DNA from: Candidatus Eiseniibacteriota bacterium
GTDB lineage: Bacteria > Arandabacterota > Arandabacteria > JAGLYR01
Direction: 5' to 3'
DNA: 6,458 nt
Assembly: GCA_023132135.1 (NCBI GenBank)
Contig: JAGLYR010000152.1
Span: forward strand, 1-6,458
Position numbers and translations under genes: made by a program
Shown here: one piece after another, positions 1 to 6,401 of the stretch
Layout: every line of letters starts with the position of its first letter
Position numbering within the stretch: position 1 is the stretch's first letter
The notes under the pieces: model-generated
What the model was told of the DNA's origin: nothing
Database searches by the model: none
What the model saw: only the letters and a program-made list of their open reading frames with translations

Positions 1-86
1 CCACGGGATTCCTGAATAACCCAGGCTACAACGGCAGCATTGCCGTCGCGGACTCTGAGGCAGAAAAGGAGACACACGGAGGTTCC
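1..86. other. Left-edge upstream region of polA
   Basis: No complete gene fits here. Two plus-strand frames hit stops almost at once (TGA 13-15 and TAA 17-19), so either could be the tail of an upstream gene, but too few codons are visible to tell. The third frame, which is the polA frame, is open from base 3 through to ATG 87 without a stop and without any ATG, GTG or TTG codon. I see no convincing -35/-10 pair, so polA may be transcribed from a promoter outside the window. Confidence 0.5.
78..82 (+). promoter_or_regulatory. Ribosome binding site of polA (GGAGG)
   Basis: GGAGG lies 4 bases before ATG 87. The spacing is slightly short but the match to the anti-Shine-Dalgarno core is full. 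No other in-frame ATG, GTG or TTG occurs before the conserved LVDG motif, so this site supports ATG 87 as the polA start. Confidence 0.6.
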
Positions 87-2780
87 ATGTGTGCGAAACA
101 GTGTGTCAATCGGCACCAGACAGGTCCGGATACTGCTGGCGATGCATTTCCGGCCGAGGCGTACCTGGTTGATGGGACGGGCGTCGCGTACCGGGCGTAC
201 TTCGCTTTCCAGAAACGTCCCCTGCGCACTTCAAAGGGCATGGAGACCAGTGCTGTCTTCGGCTTTGTGCAGACACTGATCCAGCTTCTCAAGCAGAAGC
301 CGAAATACCTCGCCGTTGTCTTTGACCTTCCGGGGCCCACCTTCCGTCACAAAAAGTATGTGGAGTACAAGGCGAACCGTCCCCCGACGCCGGATTCCCT
401 CATTGAGCAGATGGGGAAGATTCGCGAAGTGGTGAAGGCCCTCGGGGTGCGCGTCGTGGAGAAAGAAGGAGTGGAGGCCGACGACGTCATAGCGACCTTG
501 GCGAAGGAGGGGCAGGCCGGCGGGCTGGACACCCTGATTGTTTCCGCCGACAAGGACATGCTCCAGCTTGTCGGCGAGGGCGTGACGGCCTTCCAGCCGG
601 GTGCGGGCAGGAGACCGTCCGCGCATCTGGACGAGATTGGTGTGGAAAACAGGATGGGGGTACGCCCGCGGCAGGTGATTGATCTCCTGGGTCTCATGGG
701 AGACTCATCCGACAACGTGCCCGGAGTGCGGGGTGTGGGTCCGAAGACGGCAGTGAAGCTGCTCCGGCAATTCGATTCCATGGACGGTGTGTACGAGAAC
801 CTCGAGGAAGTGAGGCCCGACCGTATCCGAAAGGCCCTGGAAGAGCATCGCGAGAGCGCGTACCTGTCGCGCGACCTAGTGACCCTGAGAACAGATGTGG
901 ATCTGGATGTGAGGATCGCGGATCTGAAGCCGGGACTGCCCGATACTCACCGCCTCGAGATGCTGTTCCGCGAGCTGGAATTCATGAAACTGCTTGCGCA
1001 GATTGTCCCCGCGGAGGAAACGGGCCCGCCGGAAAGAGCCGTGGCGGACGGTGGGGAAAGTCTGGAATCCGTCCTGGGAACACTGCTGGAGGCGGGGACG
1101 GTTGCGGTGGCGTTGGATCCGGGTGAGCTGGCGGACGACCCGCCCAGAGCGATCCACTTCTCGACAGGGGACGGCAAAGTCTCCAGCGTAACGCTCGAGG
1201 GAGTGTTGAATGAGTCGGTGGAAGCCCTGCGGCCGATTCTGGAAGGGGAGGGAACGCGAATCTGGGCGGAGAGTTCGAAGGTCCTGACAAAGACCCTCGC
1301 TCGCCATGGGATCTGGCTGGAGGGGGTCGATTCCGATATCGAACTGGCCGCATACCTTCTCCATCCGGGGCGGGCCCGGGATCTCGCGACCCTCTGCGCC
1401 CAGTACCTGGGGCGATTGCCCGAGGGAATAGAGGCGGAGGGTGGCCAGGGAACTCTGAAGCTGCCCTTTGATGCCCCCGCTCCGACAGGCGCCGCGCGGG
1501 CGCGGGTTATCTCACAACTCACTCCGGTCCTGCGGCCCCTGTTGGCCGATCAAGGATTGACCTCGCTGTACGAAGATATTGAAATCCCACTGGCGCGTGT
1601 CCTTGGAGAAATGGAGATGGCCGGAGTAAAGGTGGATGTCGGCTTTCTCCGGGAGATGAGCGGTCGGTTGGCAGGTGACATCCAGGGGATCGAGGAACAG
1701 GTCTTCGAGCAGGTGGGGAACCGGTTCAACCTGGCCTCGCCGCAGCAGCTCAAGCACGTGCTCTTCGACCAACTGGGCCTGAAGCCGGGCAAGCGGACGA
1801 AAACGGGGTATTCGACGGATTCATCCGTGCTGGAAACCCTGGCCGGGGAACATGAGATCCCACGGCTCGTGCTCCAGCATCGGCACCTGACCAAGCTGAA
1901 ATCCACGTATCTGGACGCGTTGCCGGCTATGGTCAGCCCGGCAACGGGACGGATTCACACGACTTTCCACCAGAGCGTCACAGCTACGGGGCGGCTCTCG
2001 TCCTCCAACCCAAACCTCCAGAACATTCCCATGCGCACGGATCTGGGGCGCGAACTGCGGAAGGCCTTTGTGTCCTCTGAACCGGCGTGGCGGATCTATT
2101 CGGTCGACTACTCGCAGATCGAACTGCGGATCGCCGCACATCTGTCGGGGGATCGCGATCTGACTGAGGCATTCCGGCGTGGCGAGGACATCCACCTGGC
2201 CACGGCCGCGGCGGTCGCAGGGGTCCCGGTGGAAGAAGTGACCCCACGGTTGCGGGACAGGGCGAAGGCTGTGAACTTTGGCATTCTATACGGCATGGGG
2301 CCGCGGGCGCTGGGCAGGAACGTGGGGATTCCTGTGGCGGAAGCGAAGGCGTTCATCGAGAGCTACTTCGAGAATTATCCGGGAGTCAAGGCCTTCATCG
2401 ACGATACGGTGGCCGAGGCGCGGAGGGTGGGGTATGTGACCACGCTGTTTGGACGGCGGAGGTACCTGCCCGAGCTGGATAGCAGCAATCCCCGCGAGCG
2501 GGCGTTTGGCGAGCGGACAGCGGTCAATACACGCGTTCAGGGAACGGCGGCGGACATCATCAAGCGGGCCATGGTTGCTATTGCCCGCCGGATGAGGGGC
2601 GGGGCCGTGCGGGGCAGGATGGTTATCCAGGTTCACGACGAGCTGGTATTTGATGCTCCGGCGGATGAGCTGGAGGCGCTCAAGGTCATGGTGGCCGAGG
2701 AGATGGTGGCGGCCGCTCCGCTGGACGTGCCCGTTGAGGTTGCCGGTGCGGACGGGATGAACTGGTTCGAGGCACATTAG
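87..2780 (+). CDS. polA: DNA polymerase I
   Basis: Family A polymerase of 897 residues (E. coli 928, Taq 832) for repair synthesis and Okazaki-fragment primer removal. The N-terminal 5' nuclease looks intact: D29 in LVDG, D80 in VVFDLPGP, E130/D132/D133 in GVEADDV, D155/D157 in SADKD, and the H3TH segment GDSSDNVPGV near 205-214. The middle domain (about 325-500) keeps the 3'-5' exonuclease position, but its three metal-binding motifs are degraded (D344-P-G instead of DxE, L400 and R471 where aspartates are expected), so proofreading is probably absent. The polymerase domain is canonical: TGRLSSSNPNLQNIP, motif A VDYSQIELR (D674), motif B K727-F731-Y735 in KAVNFGILYG, and motif C VHDE (D851), ending NWFEAH. 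Phe at 731 is the dideoxy-discriminating form. The start is ATG 87 after GGAGG; about 25 unconserved residues precede the nuclease core, including an MCAKQC CxxxC pair. The stop is TAG. coaE follows after 18 bases. Family identity is certain; the exact start and the exonuclease loss are inferred. Confidence 0.97.
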   Translation: MCAKQCVNRHQTGPDTAGDAFPAEAYLVDGTGVAYRAYFAFQKRPLRTSKGMETSAVFGFVQTLIQLLKQKPKYLAVVFDLPGPTFRHKKYVEYKANRPPTPDSLIEQMGKIREVVKALGVRVVEKEGVEADDVIATLAKEGQAGGLDTLIVSADKDMLQLVGEGVTAFQPGAGRRPSAHLDEIGVENRMGVRPRQVIDLLGLMGDSSDNVPGVRGVGPKTAVKLLRQFDSMDGVYENLEEVRPDRIRKALEEHRESAYLSRDLVTLRTDVDLDVRIADLKPGLPDTHRLEMLFRELEFMKLLAQIVPAEETGPPERAVADGGESLESVLGTLLEAGTVAVALDPGELADDPPRAIHFSTGDGKVSSVTLEGVLNESVEALRPILEGEGTRIWAESSKVLTKTLARHGIWLEGVDSDIELAAYLLHPGRARDLATLCAQYLGRLPEGIEAEGGQGTLKLPFDAPAPTGAARARVISQLTPVLRPLLADQGLTSLYEDIEIPLARVLGEMEMAGVKVDVGFLREMSGRLAGDIQGIEEQVFEQVGNRFNLASPQQLKHVLFDQLGLKPGKRTKTGYSTDSSVLETLAGEHEIPRLVLQHRHLTKLKSTYLDALPAMVSPATGRIHTTFHQSVTATGRLSSSNPNLQNIPMRTDLGRELRKAFVSSEPAWRIYSVDYSQIELRIAAHLSGDRDLTEAFRRGEDIHLATAAAVAGVPVEEVTPRLRDRAKAVNFGILYGMGPRALGRNVGIPVAEAKAFIESYFENYPGVKAFIDDTVAEARRVGYVTTLFGRRRYLPELDSSNPRERAFGERTAVNTRVQGTAADIIKRAMVAIARRMRGGAVRGRMVIQVHDELVFDAPADELEALKVMVAEEMVAAAPLDVPVEVAGADGMNWFEAH

Positions 2781-2784
2781 ACGC

Positions 2785-2790
2785 GGAGGG
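2785..2790 (+). promoter_or_regulatory. Ribosome binding site deciding the TTG start of coaE
   Basis: GGAGGG is 8 bases upstream of TTG 2799. The nearest alternative in-frame start, GTG 2805, would sit 14 bases away, outside the usual range. The site therefore favours a TTG start for coaE, which lies just ahead of the conserved P-loop. Confidence 0.7.
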
Positions 2791-2798
2791 AAGCAGCC

Positions 2799-3401
2799 TT
2801 GGTCGTGGGTATCACGGGCGGTATCGCCTCGGGCAAGACGACGATAGCGAAGGAACTCGAGAAGCTTGGCGCGGTGCTGGTAGACGCCGACCAGATCGGG
2901 CACGACGTTGTGGACAATGTTGCGGAAGTCCGGGACAGGCTCCGGGAGGCTTTTGGTGATTCCATCTTCGATGCCCAGGACAGGATAGACCGATCGCGCC
3001 TCGGAGAACGGGTTTTCGGCGATGGAGATGCGCTTGGTCGGCTCAATGCCATCGTGCATCCGCATCTCCTGGAGGAGCTCCGGTCGCGGGTGGAGCATCT
3101 GGCGTCCGGGCCGGGCGGGAAAGTCATCGTCATCGACGCTGCGCTTCTGGTAGAGTGGAAGGCGCAGGAATGGCTGGACTACCTCGTTGTGGTGGAGTCC
3201 GGCGCGGAGAGGCAGCTGGAGAGGATCTGTTCGCGAGACGGCCTGACGCGTGAAGAAGCCCGGGGTCGAATTTCGTCGCAGGTAGGTGCTGATGAGCGTG
3301 CCGCCGTGGCGGATGAGATTATTGGAAACGATGCGGGTCTGGACGACCTCGCACGTGCAGCTCACGACCTCTGGCTGCGACTCGAAGCCATACGGAAATG
3401 A
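2799..3401 (+). CDS. coaE: Dephospho-CoA kinase
   Basis: Catalyses the last step of coenzyme A synthesis in the cytoplasm: ATP-dependent phosphorylation of the 3'-hydroxyl of dephospho-CoA. The 200-residue protein matches the family length (E. coli 206). Visible motifs in order: P-loop GGIASGKTT at 7-15; the VDADQIGHDVV segment with D29 and D31, expected to contact substrate and metal; LNAIVHP at 82-88 in the CoA-binding region; the IDAALLVEW segment; the lid-like RDGLTREEAR stretch; and the C-terminal DERAAVADEIIGND signature. The start is TTG 2799, set by GGAGGG 8 bases upstream; GTG 2805 is a less likely alternative. The stop TGA overlaps by one base the AGGAGG of the next gene, and prfB begins 11 bases later. 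With polA only 18 bases upstream, cotranscription of polA-coaE-prfB is likely. Nothing unusual is seen in the protein. Confidence 0.96.
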   Translation: MVVGITGGIASGKTTIAKELEKLGAVLVDADQIGHDVVDNVAEVRDRLREAFGDSIFDAQDRIDRSRLGERVFGDGDALGRLNAIVHPHLLEELRSRVEHLASGPGGKVIVIDAALLVEWKAQEWLDYLVVVESGAERQLERICSRDGLTREEARGRISSQVGADERAAVADEIIGNDAGLDDLARAAHDLWLRLEAIRK

Positions 3402-3406
3402 GGAGG
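3401..3406 (+). promoter_or_regulatory. Ribosome binding site of prfB (AGGAGG)
   Basis: AGGAGG starts on the last base of the coaE stop codon and leaves 6 bases to ATG 3413. The strong site with ideal spacing supports ATG 3413 as the real prfB start, and so supports the short zero-frame segment that runs into the UGA at 3488. The overlap with the coaE stop suggests translational coupling. Confidence 0.8.
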
Positions 3407-3412
3407 GAACGT

Positions 3413-4523
3413 ATGACGCTACTGGCGGAGCTCATAGTGCGGGTCGAGAAATGCAGTGTCCGCTTTGATGAGCTGAAGGAGTTTCTTTGACCCGCAACAG
3501 CGGGAACAGAAGCTGGCCGAGTTGGAAGGGAAGATGAGCGCCCCGGAGGTCTGGTCGGACCGGACCCGCTCGCGGGAGATGGGGCGCGCGGTGGGTGAAC
3601 AGAAACGCTGGCTGGAGGGGTGGCGGGATCTCCAACGGGAGATGGATGATCTGACGACTCTGGTCGAGCTGGCAGCCGAGGGGGACGAGGGCGAGTCCAT
3701 TGTCGAGGAAATCCGGGAACATGTCGGGCGGATGGAGAAACGCCTGGAGGAGAAGCGTGTCGAGAGTCTCATGAGCGGAGAGGATGACCCGCGGGACACG
3801 TTCCTCGAAATCCATGCAGGGGCGGGTGGGACGGATTCCCAAGACTGGGCCCAGATGCTTCTGAGGATGTACACGAAGTGGGCGGACCGCAGCGGCTTCA
3901 CCTACGAGGTGGTCGATCTTGAACCGGGCCAGGAAGCCGGGGTGAAGTCGGTGTCGCTGGATATCCGGGGAGCCTACGCCTACGGGCTTCTGCGGGTTGA
4001 GTCCGGTGTTCACCGGCTCGTTCGGCATTCGCCCTTCGACGCGGCGCACCGAAGGCACACGTCTTTCGCGTCCGTTTTTGCCTATGCGCAGGTGGACGAG
4101 GTTCCCGAGATCGAGGTCAAGGAGTCGGATCTCCGGATTGATACGTACCGAGCTTCGGGCGCGGGCGGGCAGCATGTCAACAAGACGGATTCCGCCGTGC
4201 GGATTACCCATCTGCCGACAGGCATCACCGTCCAGTGCCAGACAGACCGTTCACAGCACCGCAACCGGGACACTGCAATGAAGATCCTCCGCGCCCGCCT
4301 CTACGACCACTGGAAGCGGCAGCAGGCCGAGAAAATGCAGGCCGTGGAGGACCAGAAACTGGAGATTGCGTGGAGCAGCCAGATCCGGTCGTACGTGTTC
4401 CACCCCTACAGCCTGGTCAAAGACCACCGTACTCAGGTGGAGACGGGCAATGTACAAGCTGTCATGGATGGCGGGATTGACGACTTCATTGCTGCCGCCC
4501 TCAAGGTGAAGGGAGGGAAGTAG
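3413..4523 (+). CDS. prfB: Peptide chain release factor 2, joined by programmed +1 frameshift
   Basis: RF2 reads UGA and UAA stop codons on the ribosome and triggers hydrolysis of peptidyl-tRNA. The gene is in two frames: 3413-3487 (25 codons) runs into UGA 3488-3490, and translation resumes one base forward at GAC 3489 through TAG 4521-4523. Skipping base 3488 gives 369 residues (E. coli 365), with the junction reading LKEFLDPQQ, closely like LRGYLDYDA of E. coli. Key motifs fall within one residue of the E. coli positions: the SPF anticodon tripeptide at 206-208 and the catalytic GGQ at 251-253 inside YRASGAGGQHVN. Position 247 is Ala, as in most bacteria, rather than the Thr246 of E. coli K-12. 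The N-terminal region is charged and helix-like, as expected for domain 1. The shift is expected to be autoregulated: low RF2 slows termination at UGA and favours the +1 shift. The gene's own final stop is UAG, an RF1 codon. This is not a frameshift error or pseudogene. Confidence 0.96.
3476..3491 (+). promoter_or_regulatory. prfB programmed +1 ribosomal frameshift signal
   Basis: The sequence reads AAGGAG-TTT-CTT-TGA-C. It has the three canonical elements: an internal Shine-Dalgarno-like AAGGAG (3476-3481), a 3-base spacer, and the slippery CUU codon (3485-3487) followed by the in-frame UGA and a C (3488-3491). The classic E. coli site is AGGGGG-TAT-CTT-TGA-C, with identical spacing and an identical CTTTGAC heptamer. 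The peptidyl tRNA-Leu is expected to slip from CUU to UUU, skipping base 3488 so that GAC becomes the next codon. The internal Shine-Dalgarno pairing with 16S rRNA promotes the shift, and RF2 scarcity raises its rate. Confidence 0.95.
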
Positions 4524-4540
4524 TCCGGGGATTACGCCGG

Positions 4541-4580
4541 CTCTTGCCTATTTCCAATTTCCTCTTCCCATTCTCGCCTC
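4541..4580 (+). terminator. Pyrimidine-rich, G-depleted tract after prfB, possible Rho loading region
   Basis: These 40 bases contain 17 C, 17 T, 4 A and only 2 G, in a window that is otherwise G-rich on this strand. The tract begins 17 bases after the prfB stop. No stem-loop with a T-run, as in an intrinsic terminator, is present between the two genes. C-rich, G-poor, unstructured RNA is what Rho binds, so this is a reasonable place for the polA-coaE-prfB transcript to end. It is a compositional argument only. A weak 5-bp inverted repeat (CGCCT 4575-4579 with AGGCG 4594-4598) overlaps its end. Confidence 0.35.
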
Positions 4581-4605
4581 CGGGCTAGCGTCCAGGCGCT
4601 CCCCA

Positions 4606-4614
4606 TGTTATAAT
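4606..4614 (+). promoter_or_regulatory. Extended -10 promoter of the deiminase gene
   Basis: TGTTATAAT is a perfect consensus -10 hexamer (TATAAT, 4609-4614) preceded by the TGn extension. The -35 region 17 bases upstream (TAGCGT, 4586-4591) is poor, which an extended -10 can tolerate. Transcription would begin near 4620-4622. An imperfect inverted repeat, AGCG 4587-4590 with CGCT 4597-4600, overlaps the -35 region and could be an operator, but it is short. This makes the fourth gene a separate transcription unit from polA-coaE-prfB. Confidence 0.6.
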
Positions 4615-4633
4615 CAATGCGGGCCAAAGACGG

Positions 4634-4639
4634 AAGGTG
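4634..4639 (+). promoter_or_regulatory. Ribosome binding site deciding the TTG 4644 start
   Basis: AAGGTG (within GGAAGGTG, 4632-4639) is 4 bases upstream of TTG 4644. The upstream ATG 4617 has no Shine-Dalgarno sequence before it; its upstream bases are the -10 box. The site supports initiation at TTG, giving a protein that begins MKIVPLML and has a compact signal peptide. Confidence 0.55.
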
Positions 4640-4643
4640 CTCA

Positions 4644-6401
4644 TTGAAGATTGTCCCGCTCATGCTCCCTGGCATTTTTGTGTTGGCTGTTCTGTGCCCC
4701 CTTGCCGCTCCCGCCGACGAGAGTTCTCCTCCCCGTCAGGGCATGCATTATTCCATTGATCAACTCCCAGCGGACATGGATCTGCCTGAACGGGGTCTCC
4801 TGATCCCCCCGTCCGGGAGCGAGATTGTCTGTCCCGCGGAATTCTGCCGGGCGGACGGCTGTTTTCTGGTCTACGAGACCCAGTGGGGAAGCGCTCCGAT
4901 CATAATGGACCTCGCGTATGAGATTGCCCTGGAGGACACCGTCTACATGATCGTCAAGAACGCCTCCGACAGGATCGAGGCGGAGAACATGCTGATCGCA
5001 AATGGGGTCAACATGGATTACGTGCGGTTCATTCTCTTTTCGCAGCTTTCGGAAAACAGCATCTGGGTTCGGGACTACGGCCCTTGGTATGTTTGTGAAG
5101 ATGGGGCCAAGGGAACCGTCGATTTCTGGTATCCCTTCACGAACGACGACTACTTTCCCTCCACCGCGGGGGCGTTCTTCGGTCTTCCGGTTTACACGAA
5201 CGGGCTCCTGCTGTCGGGGGGCAACCTGATGATGGATGGGAACGGGATGGCGTTCGCCACCAGCATCATCTACTCATACAATCCCGGCTATACAGAGGCC
5301 CAGGTCCGGCAGCTGATCGAGGATTACTGTGGTGCCGACTCCCTCGTGGTTCTCCCGATACTGGATGTTGAGAACACCAAGCATATCGATATCTTCTGCA
5401 AGCTCGTCGATGACCACACGTTGATCGTCGGGGAGTATGCATCGCCGGGCGACGGAGCGGGTAACAACTACTACATTCTGAACGAGATCGCGGCATTCCT
5501 GGACAGCCATCGAAATCTTGATGACTGCAATTTCGAAGTGGTCAGAATCCCGATGCCTCCCTGGGAATCGGGTAGCTCCATGGGCGTCACGCGCACCTAC
5601 ACCAACTCCCTGATCATCAACGACAAGGTGCTGGTTCCTGTATACGGAATCGAGATGGACGCCGAAGCTCTTTCCATCTATGAATCCCTGTTGCCCCGGC
5701 ATGAAGTCATCGGCATCGACTCCGAGCAGATTATCCACCGGGCCGGCGCGGTTCACTGCATCACCAAGTTGCACCACAGTGACAATCCCCTCGTCGTACT
5801 CCATACCCCTGTGGACAGCCTGGACTACGGTGAGGTTCCTGTCATCCGCTTTGGCCTCAACCCAAAGTTCGCCGACACACAGGCCTGGGTGTTCTCTCGC
5901 CTGCAGAGTCAGGAGAGTTTCACCGAAGTTCCCGCTTCATTCTATCGGGGGGAGTGGACGGCGACTCTTCCCGGGATGGAGGAGGACTTCGAATACTACG
6001 TGTTGGGAACGTCGGTCTCGGGAGGGGTGGAGCTCACTGCCAGTCTTCCGCGGTCAGCTCCCGTGGAGTACTTCACTGTCGATGTCCAAGAGCCCACCTC
6101 GGTCGCCTCTGGCGGTTTTGGCGATGCCCGAATCCTCTCTGTGACGATTTCCCCAAACCCTTTGACGACGACCACGGAGATCCGGTGCACGGCCCCGGAA
6201 AGGGGCGAGGCGACGATCGCCATCTACAACGTGCGGGGGCAGGAGGTGCGCAGATTTCATTGTCCGGACGCCGGCCCGAAGTTCGCTATTCCCTGGGATG
6301 GGACCGATGACCGGGGCGACCCCGTGGCCACGGGTATCTATGTCTGCAGAGTACAGGTGGCCGGAGAGGTCGGGACTGCAAAGCTGCTGATTCTGCGGTG
6401 A
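4644..6401 (+). CDS. Secreted agmatine/peptidylarginine deiminase family protein with C-terminal sorting-type domain
   Basis: This family (PAD_porph / agmatine deiminase) hydrolyses guanidinium groups to a ureido product and ammonia through a catalytic cysteine. From TTG 4644 the protein has 585 residues (594 if ATG 4617 were used). Residues 1-24 form a signal peptide: K2, a hydrophobic core and an APA cleavage motif before D25. The catalytic domain, about 30-380, contains WVRDYGPW (D144), GGN (192-194), KHID (H247, D249), YTNSL (N321) and HCIT (nucleophile C372). All the residues expected for the Cys-His-Asp chemistry are present. About 385-481 is Ig-like, with EYYV and VEYFTV strands, and 495-585 is a FlgD-like Ig fold ending KLLILR. 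The order matches P. gingivalis PPAD, and segments such as GVNM and RDYGPW resemble it, but the PPAD carboxylate-binding Arg pair is missing after VDF (159-161). The enzyme is therefore a secreted deiminase whose substrate (agmatine, free arginine or peptidyl-arginine) is not settled. It has its own promoter and sits next to unrelated housekeeping genes. Confidence 0.9.
   Translation: MKIVPLMLPGIFVLAVLCPLAAPADESSPPRQGMHYSIDQLPADMDLPERGLLIPPSGSEIVCPAEFCRADGCFLVYETQWGSAPIIMDLAYEIALEDTVYMIVKNASDRIEAENMLIANGVNMDYVRFILFSQLSENSIWVRDYGPWYVCEDGAKGTVDFWYPFTNDDYFPSTAGAFFGLPVYTNGLLLSGGNLMMDGNGMAFATSIIYSYNPGYTEAQVRQLIEDYCGADSLVVLPILDVENTKHIDIFCKLVDDHTLIVGEYASPGDGAGNNYYILNEIAAFLDSHRNLDDCNFEVVRIPMPPWESGSSMGVTRTYTNSLIINDKVLVPVYGIEMDAEALSIYESLLPRHEVIGIDSEQIIHRAGAVHCITKLHHSDNPLVVLHTPVDSLDYGEVPVIRFGLNPKFADTQAWVFSRLQSQESFTEVPASFYRGEWTATLPGMEEDFEYYVLGTSVSGGVELTASLPRSAPVEYFTVDVQEPTSVASGGFGDARILSVTISPNPLTTTTEIRCTAPERGEATIAIYNVRGQEVRRFHCPDAGPKFAIPWDGTDDRGDPVATGIYVCRVQVAGEVGTAKLLILR
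6126..6398 (+). other. FlgD-like / type IX-like C-terminal sorting domain (within the deiminase)
   Basis: Residues 495-585 of the deiminase follow a Ser/Gly-rich linker (about 486-494). They carry the hallmark sequence of C-terminal domains in FCB-group secreted proteins: ISPNP near the start, an AIYNVRGQEVR strand pair, WDGTDDRGDPVATGIYVCRV, and a final KLLILR. Such domains direct outer-membrane translocation and surface attachment through the type IX system in Bacteroidota. In other FCB-type phyla the same fold is common, but the export route is less certain. The domain supports secretion to the cell surface or medium. Confidence 0.8.

Noticed and set aside
40-279. 79-codon plus-strand frame overlapping the polA start
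   Set aside because: It overlaps the conserved nuclease region of polA in another frame, has no good ribosome binding site and no recognisable composition or motif.
2286-3365. Long minus-strand open frame (359 codons) opposite the polA end and most of coaE
   Set aside because: It lies wholly opposite two certain genes, has no recognisable motif, and is the kind of frame that high-GC codon use produces by chance. The same applies to the minus-strand frame at 3432-4211 opposite prfB.
3413-3490. prfB as a pseudogene or sequencing error because of the in-frame UGA
   Set aside because: The UGA is embedded in the exact programmed frameshift signal of prfB, and the joined product has normal length and all motifs.
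4524-4600. Intrinsic terminator after prfB
   Set aside because: Only short inverted repeats are present (CGCCT/AGGCG, AGCG/CGCT) and none is followed by a T-run.
4617-4643. ATG 4617 as the start of the deiminase
   Set aside because: It sits 3 bases after a perfect -10 hexamer, before the expected transcription start, and has no Shine-Dalgarno. TTG 4644 gives a better signal peptide. It cannot be excluded without data.
4686-4697. Lipoprotein lipobox around C18 of the deiminase signal peptide
   Set aside because: The residues before the cysteine are A-V-L; a lipobox needs G, A or S at the position just before Cys. An APA cleavage site for signal peptidase I follows and fits better.
5266-5804. 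Minus-strand frames inside the deiminase gene
   Set aside because: They are opposite the conserved catalytic region, which is clearly coding on the plus strand, and show no motif of their own.
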